From contig CAZLZR010000003.1 of NCBI GenBank assembly GCA_964564015.1, positions 62,001 through 126,000 of the forward strand: a DNA stretch of 64,000 nucleotides. The letters run 5' to 3'. This DNA comes from Acetivibrio sp964564015. GTDB taxonomy: Bacteria; Bacillota; Clostridia; Acetivibrionales; Acetivibrionaceae. Positions 1-8,036 of this stretch are shown here, piece after piece. The first letter of the stretch is position 1. Each line of letters begins with the position of its first letter. The notes below the pieces were generated by a model. The model saw only the letters and a program-made list of their open reading frames with translations, made no database searches and had not been told where the DNA came from. A program made the position numbers and the translations under genes.

Positions 1-1
1 T

Positions 2-1036
2 GATATGTTTATAAGTGAGTCAATATATGATTCAACAGTACATAATGAATTGTATTTTTTATTAAACCAGAATGGTTCGATTCTTATAAATACAAAAATG
101 TATGAGGAAAAAAATCTACTGGTAAATCAAAATTGGAACGGTATACGTTCAATTAAGGTAAATCCAAATTATTTGAACAAATTCCCTGTTTATGACATTA
201 ATGGTGAACTGATTCAAATATCTGAGGATACAACTAATTGGATTCTGTTGGTTCCTGAAAAATACAGAAACAGAGAAACGGATATTTTAAACTTTTTTGC
301 AAATAGCAGAAAAAATAAAATGAAAAATGATCAAGATTACTATAATAAAGCTATTCAAGAAAGTATTGCCAATCAAGAGATTAGAGTTATTTGGCTAAAG
401 AATGAACAGAAGATATTTAGTTTTAATCCTGAAGTATTTCCTTCTGAAGGAAATATTATACTAGATCCAATTATTGAGGTTGTGACAGAAAGGAATAGTC
501 TTCTTACAGATAGGGATACCATATTAGGTGGAGGTTCGACCGATCCATTAAAAATTAAACTACTTAATAGAGACCCGTTAAAAACATACAATATGTTAGA
601 ACCTGAGTTAAAAAGGTTAAAACTTGAGGATAATTTTAAACACTTAATAACGATTGATCAACAAATTATGAAGGAAATTTATCAATACCAAAGTTTTGTA
701 AGAGAAAGTCTACTCGCAATTTTAGGACTAATGATAGGATTAATCGTTCTCATTGTACAAAACCTTATTATAGTTTTCAATAAAAATCAACATCGATTTA
801 TAGTACGTAGGTTATTTGGTGTCGGATTTTTTAGAACATACAAGGAGTATATTGGAATGTTTTTGGCAATATGGATGCTTCAAATATTAATAGCTTTTTT
901 TATAAATAAAGAAATAACTTTAGAACTATTATTGGTAAGCACATTTTGTATGGGGATTGAACTGATAGCTTCCGTTATTGTCCTTATAAGTATAGAGCAA
1001 ACGAAAAAAATTCAAGTTTTAAAGACAGGTGGATAA
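2..1036 (+). CDS. Bacteriocin-associated integral membrane protein (DUF1430-like), 5' truncated by window edge
   Basis: The frame is open to the left edge, so only the C-terminal ~344 residues are visible; an internal ATG lies at position 5. The visible part has a soluble, probably extracytoplasmic domain followed by three hydrophobic segments near the C-terminus (about residues 235-258, 282-302 and 308-332 from the ATG). This matches the permease layout of the family found beside small ABC ATPases in bacteriocin immunity/export loci, whose members are about twice this length (family knowledge). It overlaps the downstream ATPase gene by a few bases, indicating translational coupling. The family name is inferred from layout and partner. 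Role: probably the membrane part of an ABC exporter or immunity pump. Confidence 0.6.
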   Translation, partial: DMFISESIYDSTVHNELYFLLNQNGSILINTKMYEEKNLLVNQNWNGIRSIKVNPNYLNKFPVYDINGELIQISEDTTNWILLVPEKYRNRETDILNFFANSRKNKMKNDQDYYNKAIQESIANQEIRVIWLKNEQKIFSFNPEVFPSEGNIILDPIIEVVTERNSLLTDRDTILGGGSTDPLKIKLLNRDPLKTYNMLEPELKRLKLEDNFKHLITIDQQIMKEIYQYQSFVRESLLAILGLMIGLIVLIVQNLIIVFNKNQHRFIVRRLFGVGFFRTYKEYIGMFLAIWMLQILIAFFINKEITLELLLVSTFCMGIELIASVIVLISIEQTKKIQVLKTGG

Positions 1037-1682
1037 TATTATGAGAAAAATATGTGAACTGAAGAATATAAATAAAAGCTATGGAAAACATAAGGTTTTA
1101 AATAATATAAGTATAACTGTTTATGGCGGAGAAATGGTGGCGATTACTGGTAAAAGTGGTTCTGGTAAAACAACACTATTAAATATTTTAGGATTACTGG
1201 AAAAACCAGAGGATGGAAGTGTTTTGCTATTTGATGAAAAAAGTCCTCGAATAGGCTCTTTACAAGCTAACAAGATTCTTAGAGAAAAACTTTCTTATTT
1301 ATTTCAAAATTTTGCACTTATTGATAATGCAACAATAGACAATAATCTTGAAATTCCATTACTGTACTCAAAAAAAACAAAGAGGGAGAAGCGAGAACTT
1401 AAATTGTCTGCACTAAAAAAAGTAGGATTAAATGTTTCTCTTAACCAAAAAATACATGAACTTTCTGGAGGAGAGCAGCAGAGGGTTGCAATAGCAAGGA
1501 TATTGTTAAGACCATGTGAGTTGGTTCTTGCAGATGAACCAACAGGTTCTTTAGATACAGAAAACAGGGATGATATATTAAGAATTTTAAAAGAACTTAA
1601 TAATGAAGGTAAAACAATAATAATTGTTACACATGATAAATGTGTTTCTGAAGCTTGTCATAGGACTGTTGAGCTAATATAA
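1029..1682 (+). CDS. ABC transporter ATP-binding protein (bacteriocin/antimicrobial peptide type)
   Basis: A 217-residue ATPase subunit with a complete nucleotide-binding domain: Walker A GKSGSGKTT (residues ~41-49), Q-loop FQNFALI, signature LSGGEQQRVAIAR, Walker B ELVLADEPTGSLD and switch histidine VTHD. Its short length and D-loop sequence fit the MacB/LolD-like subfamily that pairs with a single large permease. GTG 1029 overlaps the upstream permease gene; ATG 1041 is an alternative start. It should energise the membrane protein encoded just upstream. Confidence 0.9.
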   Translation: MDNIMRKICELKNINKSYGKHKVLNNISITVYGGEMVAITGKSGSGKTTLLNILGLLEKPEDGSVLLFDEKSPRIGSLQANKILREKLSYLFQNFALIDNATIDNNLEIPLLYSKKTKREKRELKLSALKKVGLNVSLNQKIHELSGGEQQRVAIARILLRPCELVLADEPTGSLDTENRDDILRILKELNNEGKTIIIVTHDKCVSEACHRTVELI

Positions 1683-1730
1683 AATATTGTGTATATGTAT
1701 GACGGAGAAGATTATGAAAAAGGCAACTAA
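1683..1730 (+). pseudogene. Possible 3'-end remnant of a gene related to the one at 12299-12718
   Basis: Immediately after the ABC ATPase stop codon, one frame reads VYMYDGEDYEKGN then stop. The last codons of the gene ending at 12718 read VYVDDGEDYEEDD then stop, and the DNA also matches (TGACGGAGAAGA is shared). This suggests that the tail of a second copy of that gene survives here, overlapping the start of the next gene in another frame. It is too short to be certain. Confidence 0.35.
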
Positions 1731-3681
1731 AACTGTGCCAATGTCTCCAGAAGGTCTTAGAGGTGACCTGTCAGCACAATTTGACCCTATTCCATCCAGC
1801 GTTGCAGAGGGGGACGAGGTTTTAATTGGTATAAATATTCAATCGACTTTTGACACAGAGTTGGCAAACGTTCCATTCAAGTGGGAAATTACAAAGAAAA
1901 ATGGAGAACCTTTATCAGCAACATTTGCTGGACACGCTGCTGTTGGAGAAGGGAATATAGACAAAATACCTGAAAAAGGTGAAAGAATGCTTTATGCATA
2001 CTTTAAAATGCCTGATAGTGATGTAAACATAAAGTTTGAAATAAACAAAGATGGCAAGACTCCGACAGAAGTACTATTGGACAACAATGTGCTTGATTCC
2101 GGTGATTCTATAAAGGTAGTGTCAGAGCTGCCTCCAACAGTAGGGCAGTTTGATTTGGACTACAATGTTTTATCAAGAAAAGTTGATTATCCTTTAGCAA
2201 GTGCTGATATTGAGGCACAATTAATACTGCCTAAAGGTTCTTGGAACGGAAATGCAAGAGGAGAGTTGGAGGTGACAAACAAAACTTCAGATTTGTTCAG
2301 AAGTTTCAATGTGACAAATAATCCTGCGGTGAATGAAGATAGCTCTAGAATAGTTCGAAAACCACAAATACATACCACACTTCAAAGAAGTGATTTTGGT
2401 GATAATCCGAAAAATGGTAATTATCTTGATTGGTCAACTCCATGGGAGCCAAAAACAAGAAGTGGGAGTGTGAACTTCAGCGGTTCGGTCAGAAGGCCAT
2501 ATAAATATATATATTACTGTAGTGATGAAGATTGTGAAGGGCATACAGGATATAATTCAACCTCGGCTGCTTTTAATTCAGGTACAAATACAAGAACAAT
2601 TAGAACTTTTATATATAATGGCAAACAGCTTGTTACACCAAAGACATTTGAGAACAAGATTGATTATAACACGATATACTATCTACAGAAAAACTTGTTT
2701 TGGACAAGTGAACCATATAAATTAAATGTTGTTAGGTGGATGTGCCATCAAGCTGAGGATGATTCATTATATGGGTGGACAACTGTTCCGGGTAAATACC
2801 AAAGAACCTTTACACAACAAAATAGTGCCGAAATTAAATGGGTGGCGGCAAACACTATGGAAAAGGCTTATCAACGTAGCAGGGATGCCGCAAGCAACAG
2901 GGATTACAGAAAGTCAGAATATGACAAGGCAGTTTTTGCATCGGATATAGACTTTAAGAATGTGGATTATCCAATTAAATCAGGGTACTACTTCAACCCT
3001 GCAGGAACTTACACATTTGATGTTGAGACAGTTACATATAAAACAACAAAGGCTGACACCAAAGATCATAAAGACCTCGTAGATGCGGCAATCAAATCAT
3101 TTAGATACGAGTCTGATTTGATGTATATAAATAGTTATAAAGAACCTGTGAACATACAAAATGAGCTTTTACCTAAGAGTGGAAACAGTTATGGCAGAAG
3201 AACGGCATCGCTTACTGCACAAGACCCAACGGGTGTGGATGATGCAGTATTGTTAAATATTCTTGATAGAGCCGACAGTGAATCAAGATATTCAAAAAAA
3301 GTTGAGGAACTACAGTATTCAGAGGAAAGCGGTGGTTATACTCATGAATACTTTAAGGAAATCCTTGAGGGCTATGATGAGTCGGGAACTATAGGTAGTA
3401 GAAATAATTTTAAATACAGAGAGTATATAAAAGCAGGTCAGCACATGTATAAAATTACTGAAAAAACAACGGTTACTATTGAAATCAATCCAGCCAACAG
3501 GAAGGTCTATACGCATGTGCAAATGGCTGATGGGAAATACACTGTAAAAGCATGGATTGATGATATTGCATTATCCGGCATGAGCAATGAATATAAAAAA
3601 CTGGGTACTATAAAAGGAATATCTGCAATTGATAAAATTGAAGTATCCGTCAAGGGGTCAATGTTCGAGGACACGAATTAA
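1714..3681 (+). CDS. Large beta-rich protein of unknown function
   Basis: About 655 residues from ATG 1714, chosen because GGAG lies 6 bases upstream; in-frame TTG 1687 and ATG 1699 are alternatives. No signal peptide or membrane segment is visible at any of these starts, although the composition (many Thr, Ser, Asn, Tyr, beta-strand-like stretches) resembles surface proteins. A cysteine pair CSDEDCEGH near residue 275 may bind metal or form a disulfide. I recognise no catalytic motif. The 5' end overlaps a gene remnant, so a former secretion signal may have been lost by recombination. The next genes (GNAT-like, stalk domain) follow closely on the same strand. Confidence 0.6.
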   Translation: MKKATKTVPMSPEGLRGDLSAQFDPIPSSVAEGDEVLIGINIQSTFDTELANVPFKWEITKKNGEPLSATFAGHAAVGEGNIDKIPEKGERMLYAYFKMPDSDVNIKFEINKDGKTPTEVLLDNNVLDSGDSIKVVSELPPTVGQFDLDYNVLSRKVDYPLASADIEAQLILPKGSWNGNARGELEVTNKTSDLFRSFNVTNNPAVNEDSSRIVRKPQIHTTLQRSDFGDNPKNGNYLDWSTPWEPKTRSGSVNFSGSVRRPYKYIYYCSDEDCEGHTGYNSTSAAFNSGTNTRTIRTFIYNGKQLVTPKTFENKIDYNTIYYLQKNLFWTSEPYKLNVVRWMCHQAEDDSLYGWTTVPGKYQRTFTQQNSAEIKWVAANTMEKAYQRSRDAASNRDYRKSEYDKAVFASDIDFKNVDYPIKSGYYFNPAGTYTFDVETVTYKTTKADTKDHKDLVDAAIKSFRYESDLMYINSYKEPVNIQNELLPKSGNSYGRRTASLTAQDPTGVDDAVLLNILDRADSESRYSKKVEELQYSEESGGYTHEYFKEILEGYDESGTIGSRNNFKYREYIKAGQHMYKITEKTTVTIEINPANRKVYTHVQMADGKYTVKAWIDDIALSGMSNEYKKLGTIKGISAIDKIEVSVKGSMFEDTN

Positions 3682-3721
3682 TGAGGGGAAAAATAAAATT
3701 TGAAATGGGGTGAATTTTTGT

Positions 3722-4351
3722 ATGAATATGGGATTGCAGTTTATGTGGCTTGATGTTAAGGACTGGATAGTAAAAAAGGTGTTCCCTGATTATCATCGGG
3801 CAGCAATGGTTAACTTTGAAAAAGAATTAGAGTTGGAGAGAAAGTATGGACAACAGCTACATGAAAAGAGTGAAGAAATTAAAAAACTTCAAGAAAAAAT
3901 AGAACTTCAAGAAAAAACCTTTGAGATGATAAACCAGTTTTGCAATAAAAGAAATAAAATAGTGCTTGGGGTGGAGAAGAACAAAGAGGGTGAGTTTCTA
4001 ATAGCAATAAAAAGCAACACAGATAAAGAGTATTATGTAACACTCACAAGTCCAAACTATATACACCCTATGCCAAGAATCATGCCATGTTATAATGAGA
4101 TGGACAATGAACTGCATATAAACGATATTCAAACAGTTAAAGAGGATACAGGTAATGGGTCTATTGTTATGAAATATTTTCTTAAAGCCGCTCGTCAAGG
4201 TGGTATAAAGAAAATTACTGGATATTTGTCAGATGTAGATAAAGAACATTTTTCCAGACAGGAGCGTTATTATAAAAAACATGGATTTACAGTAATGTAC
4301 AACAAAAAGTCATGTACAGGCAGTATTGAGTTGGTTTTGGAAGGAAAGTAA
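3722..4351 (+). CDS. Coiled-coil protein with GNAT-like acetyltransferase C-terminus
   Basis: About 209 residues. The N-terminal third is charged and heptad-like (EKELELERKYGQQ through LQEKIELQEKTFE), predicting a coiled coil. The C-terminal half has the order of a GNAT fold: beta strands, a GNGSIVMKYFLKAARQ segment at the acetyl-CoA-binding turn/helix, then ERYYKKHGF, the usual 'YxxxGF' end of GNAT proteins. The substrate is unknown. ATG 3722 is preferred because GGGGTG lies about 10 bases upstream; GTG 3710 is possible but has no separate ribosome binding site. Confidence 0.55.
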   Translation: MNMGLQFMWLDVKDWIVKKVFPDYHRAAMVNFEKELELERKYGQQLHEKSEEIKKLQEKIELQEKTFEMINQFCNKRNKIVLGVEKNKEGEFLIAIKSNTDKEYYVTLTSPNYIHPMPRIMPCYNEMDNELHINDIQTVKEDTGNGSIVMKYFLKAARQGGIKKITGYLSDVDKEHFSRQERYYKKHGFTVMYNKKSCTGSIELVLEGK

Positions 4352-4407
4352 GTTTTAACAGAATCAAATTAAGTTGAAATAAACTAATAAAAACAGGAGG
4401 ATAAAAC

Positions 4408-5118
4408 ATGAAGGAAAATTTAAGAAAAATCAAGTATTTGATAATAGGTGGCATAATAGGGGCGGTTTGCTTTAGCGGGATGGCATTTGCAGCACAGGAG
4501 TATGTACTGTCAATCTTTGATGCAAAACTCATTTTTAATGGAACAGAAAAATTGGGTAGCGATAAGCCGAATCAGTATTATAACGGGCAAACCTATGTTC
4601 CGACTTCACTAATTTATAACGGAACCACTTACGTGCCGTTGCGTTTTTTCTCGGAATCAATCGGCCAGCCAGTTAAATATGATGGAAGCACAAAAACAAT
4701 ATATGTTGGTGAAGTTCCTGAAAGTGACAGGATTCAAAGAAGTATGAGTGACATTATGCAGCCATACTTTAAGTCAAGCAGTTCGTTTTATGTTAATGAT
4801 AAAATTATTATGGCAGGGAAGGAATACATAAAGGGATACAAGGTTTCCGGCTGGGCAACCAGACCGTTTACAGCTTCATTTAATCTTGAGGCCAAGTATG
4901 TTAATATAACGGGGATTGTTGGGTTGGAGGATGAGGAAAATAAAAATGATAGCACTATTGAGGTATATGGTGATGATAAACTATTAACATCAATAACTTT
5001 AAAAGCGGGAGAACTTCCACAGAACTTAAACATTAATGTATCAGGAGTTATAAAACTAGACTTTAAGGTTGTCGGATCATATAGTACAGTGTGTTTCGCT
5101 GATATGCAAATAAAGTAG
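4408..5118 (+). CDS. Exported copper-amine-oxidase-like stalk domain protein with NPCBM-like C-terminus
   Basis: A 236-residue protein with an N-terminal signal peptide (Lys/Arg-rich start, hydrophobic core IIGGIIGAVCFSGMAFA). A stalk domain follows (residues ~35-105), recognised by repeated 'Y-x-x-G-x-TYVPLRFFSES.G' strands and a DGSTKTIYVG end. The C-terminal ~115 residues look like a beta-sandwich resembling the NPCBM/NEW2 carbohydrate-binding fold (YVNITGIVGLED...STIEVYGD...FADMQIK). It probably acts at the cell surface. AGGAGG lies ~6 bases before the ATG. Stalk domains are common in Clostridia exported proteins and do not imply oxidase activity. Confidence 0.75.
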   Translation: MKENLRKIKYLIIGGIIGAVCFSGMAFAAQEYVLSIFDAKLIFNGTEKLGSDKPNQYYNGQTYVPTSLIYNGTTYVPLRFFSESIGQPVKYDGSTKTIYVGEVPESDRIQRSMSDIMQPYFKSSSSFYVNDKIIMAGKEYIKGYKVSGWATRPFTASFNLEAKYVNITGIVGLEDEENKNDSTIEVYGDDKLLTSITLKAGELPQNLNINVSGVIKLDFKVVGSYSTVCFADMQIK

Positions 5119-5179
5119 GGAGCAACAATGCTTGGAAGAATGAATATTTACAGTAGTTTATGTAGAGGTGTATTAACAT

Positions 5180-5374
5180 ATGAATATACCTGAAAAGCTA
5201 TTGAGGGATTTTGGTAAAGATGCAGAAGAAGTTTTTATTTCGGCAGTACTATTTGATATGAAGGTCATAGAGGTTATGGGGGAATGTGGGAGGCGGAATT
5301 TTCCTGAAATTTCTCCCGCAGAAATAAAAATATTGTACGCAGAAATAATTGCTGACCGAATTGGTAGATGGTAA
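5180..5374 (+). CDS. Small hypothetical protein
   Basis: 64 residues, mostly helical, with no signal peptide and no family I recognise. AGAGGTG lies about 9 bases upstream of ATG 5180. It is acidic at the N-terminus and ends in DRIGRW. It sits between the stalk protein and the AbrB-type regulator on the same strand, so it is likely co-transcribed. Confidence 0.45.
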   Translation: MNIPEKLLRDFGKDAEEVFISAVLFDMKVIEVMGECGRRNFPEISPAEIKILYAEIIADRIGRW

Positions 5375-5409
5375 ATTTGTGAATTCATTAATGATGAGGT
5401 GAGGAAAAG

Positions 5410-5661
5410 ATGAAAGCAACAGGCATCGTTAGGAAAGTAGACGAGTTGGGTAGGATTGTCCTGCCCATGGAGCTAAGAAGAACCCTTGAAATTGAAGAGA
5501 AAGAGCCGCTTGAATTTTTTGTGGACGGAGCAAGTGTGGTATTAAAGAAATACCAGCCCTACTGTGTATTCTGCAAGGATTCAACGAATATTGAAAACTA
5601 CAAGGAAAGGAATGTGTGCAAAGCATGTCTTGAAGAACTGAAGGAGGGAAATAGCCAATGA
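5410..5661 (+). CDS. AbrB/SpoVT-type transcriptional regulator
   Basis: 83 residues. The N-terminus MKATGIVRKVDELGRIVLPMELRRTL is the classic swapped-hairpin AbrB DNA-binding motif, followed by a C-terminal zinc-ribbon-like tail with two CxxC pairs (CVFCKD, CKACLE), as seen in clostridial AbrB paralogues. It probably acts as a dimer or tetramer on AT-rich promoters, perhaps of this island. AGGTGAGGA precedes the ATG. The stop overlaps the next start (ATGA), so the two are coupled. Confidence 0.9.
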   Translation: MKATGIVRKVDELGRIVLPMELRRTLEIEEKEPLEFFVDGASVVLKKYQPYCVFCKDSTNIENYKERNVCKACLEELKEGNSQ

Positions 5662-6062
5662 TAAAACCAAAAAACATTATATGGACAATTCTTTGGGTTG
5701 TGTTTATCGCAAGTGGTTTGCTTCAACCGAAGAGTCCTGTTTTTTCTTACATATTTACGTTCTCGACAATAGCAATTAGCATAGGATTTGGAGTAATGTT
5801 CACAAAGGCAGTAAAGGACAAGGTGTTACTTTGTATATTATGGCTTATGGTAGTACCTGCGTTTTCTGCACTAATAGGGCTACTTTTAGCGATGTTTTTC
5901 AAGGGTAATGCAACGTCTATGGACAATAACATATGGATTCAGTTGTGTTTATACAGTATCAGCTATATACTGCTTTGGTTCTTCATGGCACTCCGTGGAG
6001 ACTCAAAAACAGTCAAGCTTGCCTTGGGAATAATTGCAGTGTTCTTTTTTATCATCATTTAG
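5658..6062 (+). CDS. Small membrane protein of unknown function
   Basis: 134 residues with four predicted hydrophobic segments (around residues 8-22, 28-48, 55-78 and 92-130), so mostly membrane-embedded. It starts in the ATGA overlap with the AbrB gene. No signature motif was recognised. An IS91-like insertion begins within ~90 bases of its stop codon. Confidence 0.6.
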   Translation: MIKPKNIIWTILWVVFIASGLLQPKSPVFSYIFTFSTIAISIGFGVMFTKAVKDKVLLCILWLMVVPAFSALIGLLLAMFFKGNATSMDNNIWIQLCLYSISYILLWFFMALRGDSKTVKLALGIIAVFFFIII

Positions 6063-6152
6063 GAAATAGCTTGCGGAAAAATTTGTGGATAAGTAAAAAT
6101 TAGTGGTATATAGATTGAGAAATCAAAGGATTTATAGGATAATAACAGTATT

Positions 6153-7373
6153 ATGACGAAAGAAATTAAAATCAGAGAAATATTTGAAAACCACTATAAA
6201 AAGTTTTGGGAAGAAAATTCAGTGAAGTTTCCTGAAGATGAGAGTGAACATATAAATACCGAAGTGTTGAAAATGCTAAGCTGTGGGGATACAAGCAAAG
6301 GTTTTGTTGCTTACATATGCATGATTTGTGTAACTATATTGAAGATTGGATTTACTTGTAAGAGCAGATTTTGTAGCAAATGTGGTAAGAAATATGTGAG
6401 CCAATGGGTAGAGAAGCAGAGGGAAAAATTATTTGATGTGCCGCATAGACATTGCATATTTACAATTCCAAAAGAATTCAGAGGATATTTTTTTCAAAAT
6501 AAAAAGGCATTAAAAGATTTGCAGGATATGGCTAATGAGACTTTATGCGAGTATGCAAACGGAGTAGATAAAAGAAACAGAAAAGAATATGAGAAGAAGA
6601 AAAGAAGCAAGAAATCAGGTGTATTATGGCAGATTGCGATGATAGGAGTTATTCACACATTTGGGAGAGATCTAGGATTCAATCCGCATGTGCATGTATT
6701 AGTGGCAGAAATAAAGCTGAAGGGAAAAGAAATAAAGGAAATGCCGTATTTGGAATATGAGTATTTAAGGAAGGTATGGCAGTACAAACTGATAAATTAT
6801 ATGATGAGTAAAAAGCCTGATAAGAAGACCAAATATTTTGAAATGTTTAAGATATATAAAGACGGATTTTACATACATGCAAGAACAAGGATGAAAAGTG
6901 CAAAAGGTGCTGCCAGATATATAGGAAGATATTTGGCAAGACCTGCAATAGCAGAGTATAGAATAACCGAATATGATGGAGAAAACGTAACATTTTGGTA
7001 TGAAGATCATAAAACAAAGAAGATAATAGTTGTAACATTAAAAGCAGAGGAATTTATAGGCAAACTAATAATGCATATTGCACCAAAACATTTTAAGATG
7101 GCACGAGTATATGGAATTTATGCAGGTAGTATATATCAGAAAGCTAAGCAGTGTTATGGTTTATTAAGATATATCCAGAGTGGTCTTGAGGCTATTCAGT
7201 ATACCTTGAAAAGTTATTACAAGAATAGTACACGGAAACTTACATATCGGGAACTGATGATTAGAAATTTTTCTAAAGATCCGTTAAAGTGTAGGAAATG
7301 TGGAAAACTGATGGAACTATGGGAAATATGGCATGAGAAATATGGGTACATTTATGATCTGTGTAGAATTTAA
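6153..7373 (+). CDS. IS91-family HUH transposase with zinc-binding N-terminal domain
   Basis: 406 residues. An N-terminal zinc-binding domain (SCGD, CMIC, CKSRFCSKCGKKY, residues ~45-85) is followed by RHCIFTIPKEFR and the HUH metal motif NPHVHVLV (residues ~173-180). The catalytic tyrosine region reads ARYIGRYLARPAIAEYRI, with two tyrosines one helix turn apart as in IS91 Y2 transposases. It nicks single-stranded DNA and moves it by rolling-circle replication. The C-terminus carries another CxxC pair (CRKCGK). It appears full-length, with no obvious lesion. Confidence 0.85.
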   Translation: MTKEIKIREIFENHYKKFWEENSVKFPEDESEHINTEVLKMLSCGDTSKGFVAYICMICVTILKIGFTCKSRFCSKCGKKYVSQWVEKQREKLFDVPHRHCIFTIPKEFRGYFFQNKKALKDLQDMANETLCEYANGVDKRNRKEYEKKKRSKKSGVLWQIAMIGVIHTFGRDLGFNPHVHVLVAEIKLKGKEIKEMPYLEYEYLRKVWQYKLINYMMSKKPDKKTKYFEMFKIYKDGFYIHARTRMKSAKGAARYIGRYLARPAIAEYRITEYDGENVTFWYEDHKTKKIIVVTLKAEEFIGKLIMHIAPKHFKMARVYGIYAGSIYQKAKQCYGLLRYIQSGLEAIQYTLKSYYKNSTRKLTYRELMIRNFSKDPLKCRKCGKLMELWEIWHEKYGYIYDLCRI

Positions 7374-7388
7374 GGAAGGAAAAGATAA

Positions 7389-7628
7389 ATGAAAGATAAA
7401 GAGTATGAAATACCTTTTGATTCAGGTGAACCGTATAAAATACTTATATATAAGTGTAAAGAGTGTGGTTTTGAGGATAAAGTACCTGATTATGTGATAC
7501 AGGAAAGCTATATACCTGAAGAATTTGACAAAGAAACGGGATGCCCAACAATTATGTGTATAAAGTGTGATGGTGTTATGATTGATAAAGATTATTTTGA
7601 TAGTTCAAAAAGGCACAGAACCAAGTAG
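7389..7628 (+). CDS. Small zinc-ribbon protein in the insertion sequence
   Basis: 79 residues with two CxxC pairs (CKECGFED and CIKCDGVM), so probably a zinc ribbon. The GGAAGG ribosome binding site lies 7-9 bases upstream and the gap to the transposase stop is only 15 bases, so it belongs to the IS transcription unit. Its role is unknown; it may bind DNA or the transposase. Confidence 0.6.
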   Translation: MKDKEYEIPFDSGEPYKILIYKCKECGFEDKVPDYVIQESYIPEEFDKETGCPTIMCIKCDGVMIDKDYFDSSKRHRTK

Positions 7629-7989
7629 TCGCCCGAAGGGCGGTTTTGTTCTTATAGAAAACATAAAGAATGCCCTAGTTGGTGTTTTGCCTCTTGATGT
7701 GCTTAAAAATGCTTTCAAGGTTGTTATAGATGATTTTATAAAAGCTGGTGTCAATCCAAATGAAGCTATAAAGTTTGCATTCAGTATAATGACCCTTCCA
7801 TTGCTATTTCTGTCACTCATAATGCTTCTGGTAGTGTTTGCAAGGGATATGGGTAAGTTTGACGGCCTTGTTGGTCGGATTGATGACAGGATTGAGCATT
7901 GGAAATGTTTATTGAACGAGGATTATGCATATGAGAAGTATGTAAAGAATAATCCTAAATACAAGGATACTCTTGGTGAAAATAAGTAA
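7582..7989 (+). CDS. Small membrane protein, probably 5'-truncated by the IS91-like insertion
   Basis: The only open start is TTG 7582, inside the upstream zinc-ribbon gene, and the first ~22 codons would be translated from insertion sequence. The native-looking protein begins at LIENIKNALV right after the GTTC junction. It has one transmembrane segment (IMTLPLLFLSLIMLLVVFA) and a charged C-terminus, like holin or phage-tail accessory proteins in size, but I cannot assign a family. It probably belonged to the operon that continues into the large toxin-like gene. Confidence 0.45.
   Translation: MIKIILIVQKGTEPSSRPKGGFVLIENIKNALVGVLPLDVLKNAFKVVIDDFIKAGVNPNEAIKFAFSIMTLPLLFLSLIMLLVVFARDMGKFDGLVGRIDDRIEHWKCLLNEDYAYEKYVKNNPKYKDTLGENK
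7630..7651 (+). repeat. Candidate oriIS hairpin and GTTC junction of the IS91-like element
   Basis: CGCCC, a GAA loop and GGGCG form a 5-bp GC stem (7630-7642), followed by GTTTT and GTTC (7648-7651). A GC hairpin a few bases inside a GTTC junction downstream of the transposase is the expected oriIS arrangement. It also resembles a rho-independent terminator for the IS genes. Confidence 0.5.
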
Positions 7990-8036
7990 TGTGAGATTTG
8001 GGTAAATTAAAAAAAGTATTTTGGGGAGGATTTTAA

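Larger units (their letters stand above)
6063..7651 (+). mobile_element. IS91-like rolling-circle insertion sequence (left end approximate)
   Basis: It contains an HUH-type transposase gene, a small zinc-ribbon gene and, at the right, a GC-rich hairpin followed by GTTC. IS91/ISCR elements end at oriIS next to a GTTC/GAAC or CTTG/CAAG tetranucleotide (family knowledge). The right junction at 7648-7651 falls at the start of a truncated gene, consistent with insertion. No terminal inverted repeats or target duplication are expected for this family. The left (terIS) end could not be located; it lies between 6063 and 6152. Confidence 0.55.

Noticed and set aside
1687..1713. TTG/ATG start of the large beta-rich protein upstream of 1714
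   Set aside because: The upstream codons overlap the gene remnant, and the clear ribosome binding site serves ATG 1714.
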